From positions 1-23,175 of the forward strand of contig LRSR01002378.1 in NCBI GenBank assembly GCA_001579985.1: a stretch of 23,175 nucleotides of DNA, given 5' to 3'. The DNA is from Hypsibius dujardini (taxonomy: Eukaryota; Tardigrada; Eutardigrada; Parachela; Hypsibiidae). The position numbers were made by a program, and so were the translations under genes. Below the pieces are notes generated by a model that saw only the letters and a program-made list of their open reading frames with translations, was not told the origin of the DNA and searched no databases. Below are positions 20,193 to 23,175 of this stretch, piece after piece. Positions within the stretch are counted from its first letter, which is position 1, and every line of letters begins with the position of its first letter.

Positions 20193-21100
20193 TAGCTTTT
20201 CGAAAGCGTGGAAAAGGAACAACATTCACTACAGTGTACAGGTTCTTTTTGGAAAAGCGAGGTCCAGTAATACGATAATATCTGTTACTTTAAAGCCTGC
20301 AGTTCAAGGGGGCAAGGCTTTCTTTACCAGCAAAAATGGAGAGGCTGCTCTTGCTAGCTCGAATGTTCCGGAACACATCAATGACGTGACATGGACCGAC
20401 CACCAGTGGTATGCCAGCCATAAAAAGGGGGGCAGCTGCCCCTCCCTCTTTTTTTGCCGGGACCCCAAAAATTTATTTTCAACCTTTTCTGAAAAGGTTG
20501 CAAAATTGGTTAATAAGTGTTATTTTGGCAAGTTTCAACATTGCCAAAAATTCCTGCCCCCACCCCTTTACGTAATTCGTTCAACCACCCTGGCACACCA
20601 CTACCACATCTGCAGTTTTTCGTCCTTCCGCCTAGACTTTTCGTTCGTCAACCAGCTTGCGTACTCTTCAAATCCACCTGTCTCATACTTCAATCCAGAT
20701 CTTTTTGTTCTTCAATTTCAGCTGTTGCATTCTTCTATCAAGGTTTTTTGCTCGTCAAATTCCGCTATTTCGTTCTTCAATCCAACTGATCCATTCATTT
20801 ATCCCGGTTTTTTCGTTCGTTCAGGGCAGTTCTCTGACCATGACATCTGTGACTGTGACAATCGGACAAGGGGTTTGAAACGTACACGAATGAAGCAGTT
20901 GTATGGTCCGAAAAATCCATAAGCTGAAGTGAGATGGTACTGTCGTTAACTATTCACATCAGCATAATTCAAGGCAGTTGTGAGTCTCCTTAATGTCTGA
21001 CTTCAATTGTTTACTTTCTACGTTTCAGTTACACCATGTATTACTGACTACTGTGAGTATCTGTCAAGCAATAGCACATGATTATGAAACTACTTTTATA
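20193..21100. other. Spacer between GW182 and the right-hand gene
   Basis: No supported gene. It includes an imperfect palindrome centred on CAGCTG at 20433-20438 (AAAAAGGGG...CCTCCCTCTTTTT), a short hairpin AACCTTTTCTGAAAAGGTT at 20480-20498, and the decayed minisatellite at 20616-20824. A plus-strand open frame of 178 codons (20386-20922) exists only because the minisatellite lacks stops in that frame. Confidence 0.5.
20616..20824 (-). repeat. Decayed 21-22-bp minisatellite, second copy
   Basis: About ten units spaced 21-22 bp share the core CGTTCTTCAATCC (reverse complement GGATTGAAGAACG), the same design as the array at 1500-1667 on the opposite strand. Minus-strand translation still gives heptads such as LKNEIAE, but stops and small indels interrupt it. 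Confidence 0.7.
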
Positions 21101-21106
21101 TGTCTT

Positions 21107-21112
21107 TTTATT
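21107..21112 (-). promoter_or_regulatory. Candidate poly(A) signal AATAAA
   Basis: TTTATT on the plus strand reads AATAAA on the minus strand, about 130-300 bp past the two possible stops of the right-hand gene. Confidence 0.5.
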
Positions 21113-21413
21113 TATAAAAAAAAATATTTCCTCTGCTGCCTTAAGCAAAGTTAATTTCCTTCGTATCTCCGAGTTGACAGTTTCAGGTATATAAATCTCA
21201 GGCGCCATCCTTATCGTGTAAATATAAACAGCATTCAAGCATTCATCGCCGCAAGTCATCCCGGATGGAACCGCAACCGCCTCCCCCTCCGCGCAGATCA
21301 TACGCATCACGCCAAGACCGGGCTCGATCGGGGTAGGAGTGACGCCGATCAGGGGAGAAACTCCGATAGTGGTAGTATGGCGGAGGACTACGACGGTCGG
21401 AATGTCGCGGACG

Positions 21414-23004
21414 TCATGGCGGAGGATGAAGTCGTGAACGTGGCGCAGAAGCTTCATGATGGTCGTAGTCCGGTTCGCGCGGACCATGCGGGGGATAGGA
21501 CGATGGCTGAAGGTGGTGATGATTATTATGAGGATTGTTATTATGAGAATAATGCTGGTCGTACGAATGGTCAGCAGTCCCGGTAGCCGTTCTCTCGCCA
21601 TAGCGATTGTAAGTATGGCGGGGATCTATCGGTAATAACGGAGGAGCTTGATGGTGGTGATGGTCACCTTGCTGCTGCTGCTCGATCGATGATTGGCGAT
21701 AGTTGTATACGACGAAAAACTCCGAGGTCCGGTGGTCCATGAAGCTGGGAAAGAGCGCCAGTTGGTGCATGGTGGTGGGTGGGGCTTCCTGATGGAATGG
21801 GGCAGCTGGAGGGCTGACAACGAAAGTCATATTAAATACACTGCCGACAGCAAATACTGCATGCAGAGATCGGAAAAATCAGTGTTCAAAAAATAGGAAT
21901 GTTAACCATAAATATCTGTACAAAATGTGAAGTATAGCAATGATAAAAAACTAAAAATACAAAAATTACTATAGCAATATAACACATACGGACTCGTGAT
22001 ATGTAAAGTGACTTGGTGTGATCGTAGTATCGTAAAGGCAATTTCGATTGTTACAATTTTCTTTTATGGTAGAAGCTACCCTACGGTAGAGAGGGTAGGA
22101 GCTACCCTACGGTAGAGAGGGTAGGAGCTAAAGTTAGTCAACAAATTTGTTGTTTTTTCATTAAACTAAACAATAATTACTACCTATCATTAGGTTTTGT
22201 TTTGTTTTAGTTTAGTTTAATTATTTTAGTTCAGTTTAGCTTTGCCATCGCTATAGAACTGATTGTACGTCTCATTAATAAATCATGTGTCGGCATGTGA
22301 GACGATCTTGGAAGTCCCAAAACAAAGGGAGTTTCCAAACTGGGAAAAAATTGATTCGTTCATTAACCCTAATGATTTTGTCATTTGGAACAAAAGAGAA
22401 AACGGTTTATGCTGCAGGGGATCTAACAGTAAGACCGAACATACTTTAAATTAGCGACCCACTCCACGTCCGATGAAGAAATCACCTCCGGGGTGGGCAA
22501 AAGGGCGAAGATGGATTGATGAGGTACGGCTGGCACTGGGAGGATTTCTACAGGAGGAAAGTAGTCCTCTGGAATGACGAATGCGTTGTCGATGCTGCTG
22601 CTAGATTGGCCGGCGTCGATGTGGGCGTATTCTTGTTTTATTTCAATAACGTTCTGTAAAAATATACGAACATAAAACGTTCTGGGTAAAATTAAATTTA
22701 AAGCTTTTCTACCCAGCCCGGCAAGCGTTTAAGTCGTTGTTATTACATATTTATGTGCATGAATTTGAGATAAATACTTTCCACTAACCGGAGTCCAATT
22801 GGTATCTGTGGTGGAGGTCATACTGGGGGCAGGACTCCCAGCCCCATTATTGAAGATATCAATCAGGGTCCGCGTCTGGCTTTGGTTATCGGGCGAGAAG
22901 TTGACCTTCTGATTCCATTCCTTTTGGCAGCGAGAACGCACCCGTTTGCTGACTAGACGCTTGCTGATTGGCGGTTCCAATTGTTCGGCATTGGGCTTAG
23001 TCGG
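21414..23004 (-). CDS. Unidentified protein with His/Gln/Pro-rich C-terminus, 3' exons
   Basis: Three exons in transcript order: 23004-22789, 22653-22445 and 21840-21414. All borders are GT-AG (acceptors cttacttag, ttttacag, gtcggcag; donors GTTAGT, GTATGT) and phases agree, giving 283 residues to the first TGA. The 5' end lies off the window. Exon 1 is basic (SKRLVSKRVRSRCQKEWNQK) and then Ser/Thr-rich. Exon 2 is acidic and Pro-rich with an IKQE sumoylation-type motif. Exon 3 carries Gln, His and Asn tracts (EQQQQGDHHHH, NNNPHNNHHH). A basic patch plus SUMO site plus low-complexity tail would suit a nuclear regulatory protein, but no family was recognised. In the same frame, 56 more codons of similar Arg/Ser/Pro/Tyr-rich composition follow the TGA, to a second TGA at 21243-21245. 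Confidence 0.65.
22074..22125. repeat. Perfect 26-bp tandem duplication
   Basis: AGCTACCCTACGGTAGAGAG plus six bases is repeated exactly at 22074-22099 and 22100-22125, inside the 604-nt intron 21841-22444. Each unit is itself partly self-complementary (CTACCCTA... with ...AGGGTAG). The rest of this intron is AT-rich with no other feature. Confidence 0.9.
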
Positions 23005-23023
23005 CTAAGTAAGTCAACCATTA

Positions 23024-23175
23024 CTAGCAGACAAACAGACAGACAGGCAGACATGCATCCCCGGCAAGCGGGTGGACAGACTATCAAGCATACGCATGAA
23101 CAGGCAAACACACAGTTGGGTTGATAGACAGATAGGCATGTTTCAAGGTTAGTCAACAGGCGGGCAGGCAGACAG
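23024..23175. repeat. CAGA/CAGG array at the right edge
   Basis: CAGACA and CAGGCA units in the intron upstream of the exon at 22789-23004. They read TCTG on that gene's coding strand and run to the window end. Confidence 0.75.

Noticed and set aside
20386-20922. 178-codon plus-strand open frame as a gene
   Set aside because: Most of it is the opposite strand of the decayed 21-22-bp minisatellite, with Phe/Ser repeats and no domain.
21041-21601. 186-codon minus-strand frame overlapping the right-hand gene
   Set aside because: It is a shifted frame of exon 21840-21414 and its continuation. It has Ile/Thr runs from the same His/Asn-coding repeats, and splice phases support the other frame.
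1-23175. CRISPR arrays, bacterial operons, ribosome binding sites
   Set aside because: The sequence is animal DNA with spliced genes. The direct repeats are microsatellites or minisatellites without spacer structure.

Overview
The window is genomic DNA from an animal with a compact, intron-rich genome. Canonical GT-AG introns split GC-rich exons, and the introns and spacers are full of degenerate TCTG/CAGA tetranucleotide arrays and short TTGATTGAT motifs. Three genes are recognisable from their proteins: a PKNOX/PREP-type TALE homeobox gene, nicastrin and a GW182/TNRC6 protein. Having PKNOX, nicastrin and GW182 fits an invertebrate metazoan. I cannot place the phylum from this sequence.

Layout. 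Positions 1-1205 hold the last three coding exons of the PKNOX gene on the plus strand. From 1206 to 3698 lies a spacer with a 21-bp heptad-coding minisatellite, a long foldback repeat, and a 504-bp non-autonomous DNA transposon with 41-bp inverted ends and an 8-bp target duplication. Positions 3699-8389 hold a complete 13-exon nicastrin gene on the minus strand (705 aa predicted). A divergent promoter region at 8390-9060, with three CCAAT boxes, separates it head-to-head from the GW182 gene. That gene spans 9134-17892 on the plus strand (10 coding exons, about 1048 aa). A probable 3'UTR of about 2 kb, rich in simple repeats, follows to about 19.9 kb. From there to about 21.1 kb the spacer holds another foldback and a second, decayed copy of the 21-22-bp minisatellite. 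From 21.1 kb to the right edge are the last three exons of an unrecognised minus-strand gene. It has a SUMO-type motif and a His/Gln/Pro-rich C-terminus whose coding character continues past an in-frame TGA.

The genes do not form a pathway: PKNOX is a transcription factor, nicastrin is the substrate-receptor subunit of gamma-secretase, and GW182 is the Argonaute partner in microRNA silencing. The points most worth a second look are the GW182 protein that ends just after its PAM2 motif with no visible RRM or silencing domain, the candidate TGA-C readthrough, the in-frame stop-free intron, and complementary tetranucleotide arrays flanking single GW182 exons. All exon borders were set by hand from splice consensus, phase agreement and family similarity; no alignment or RNA data were available.
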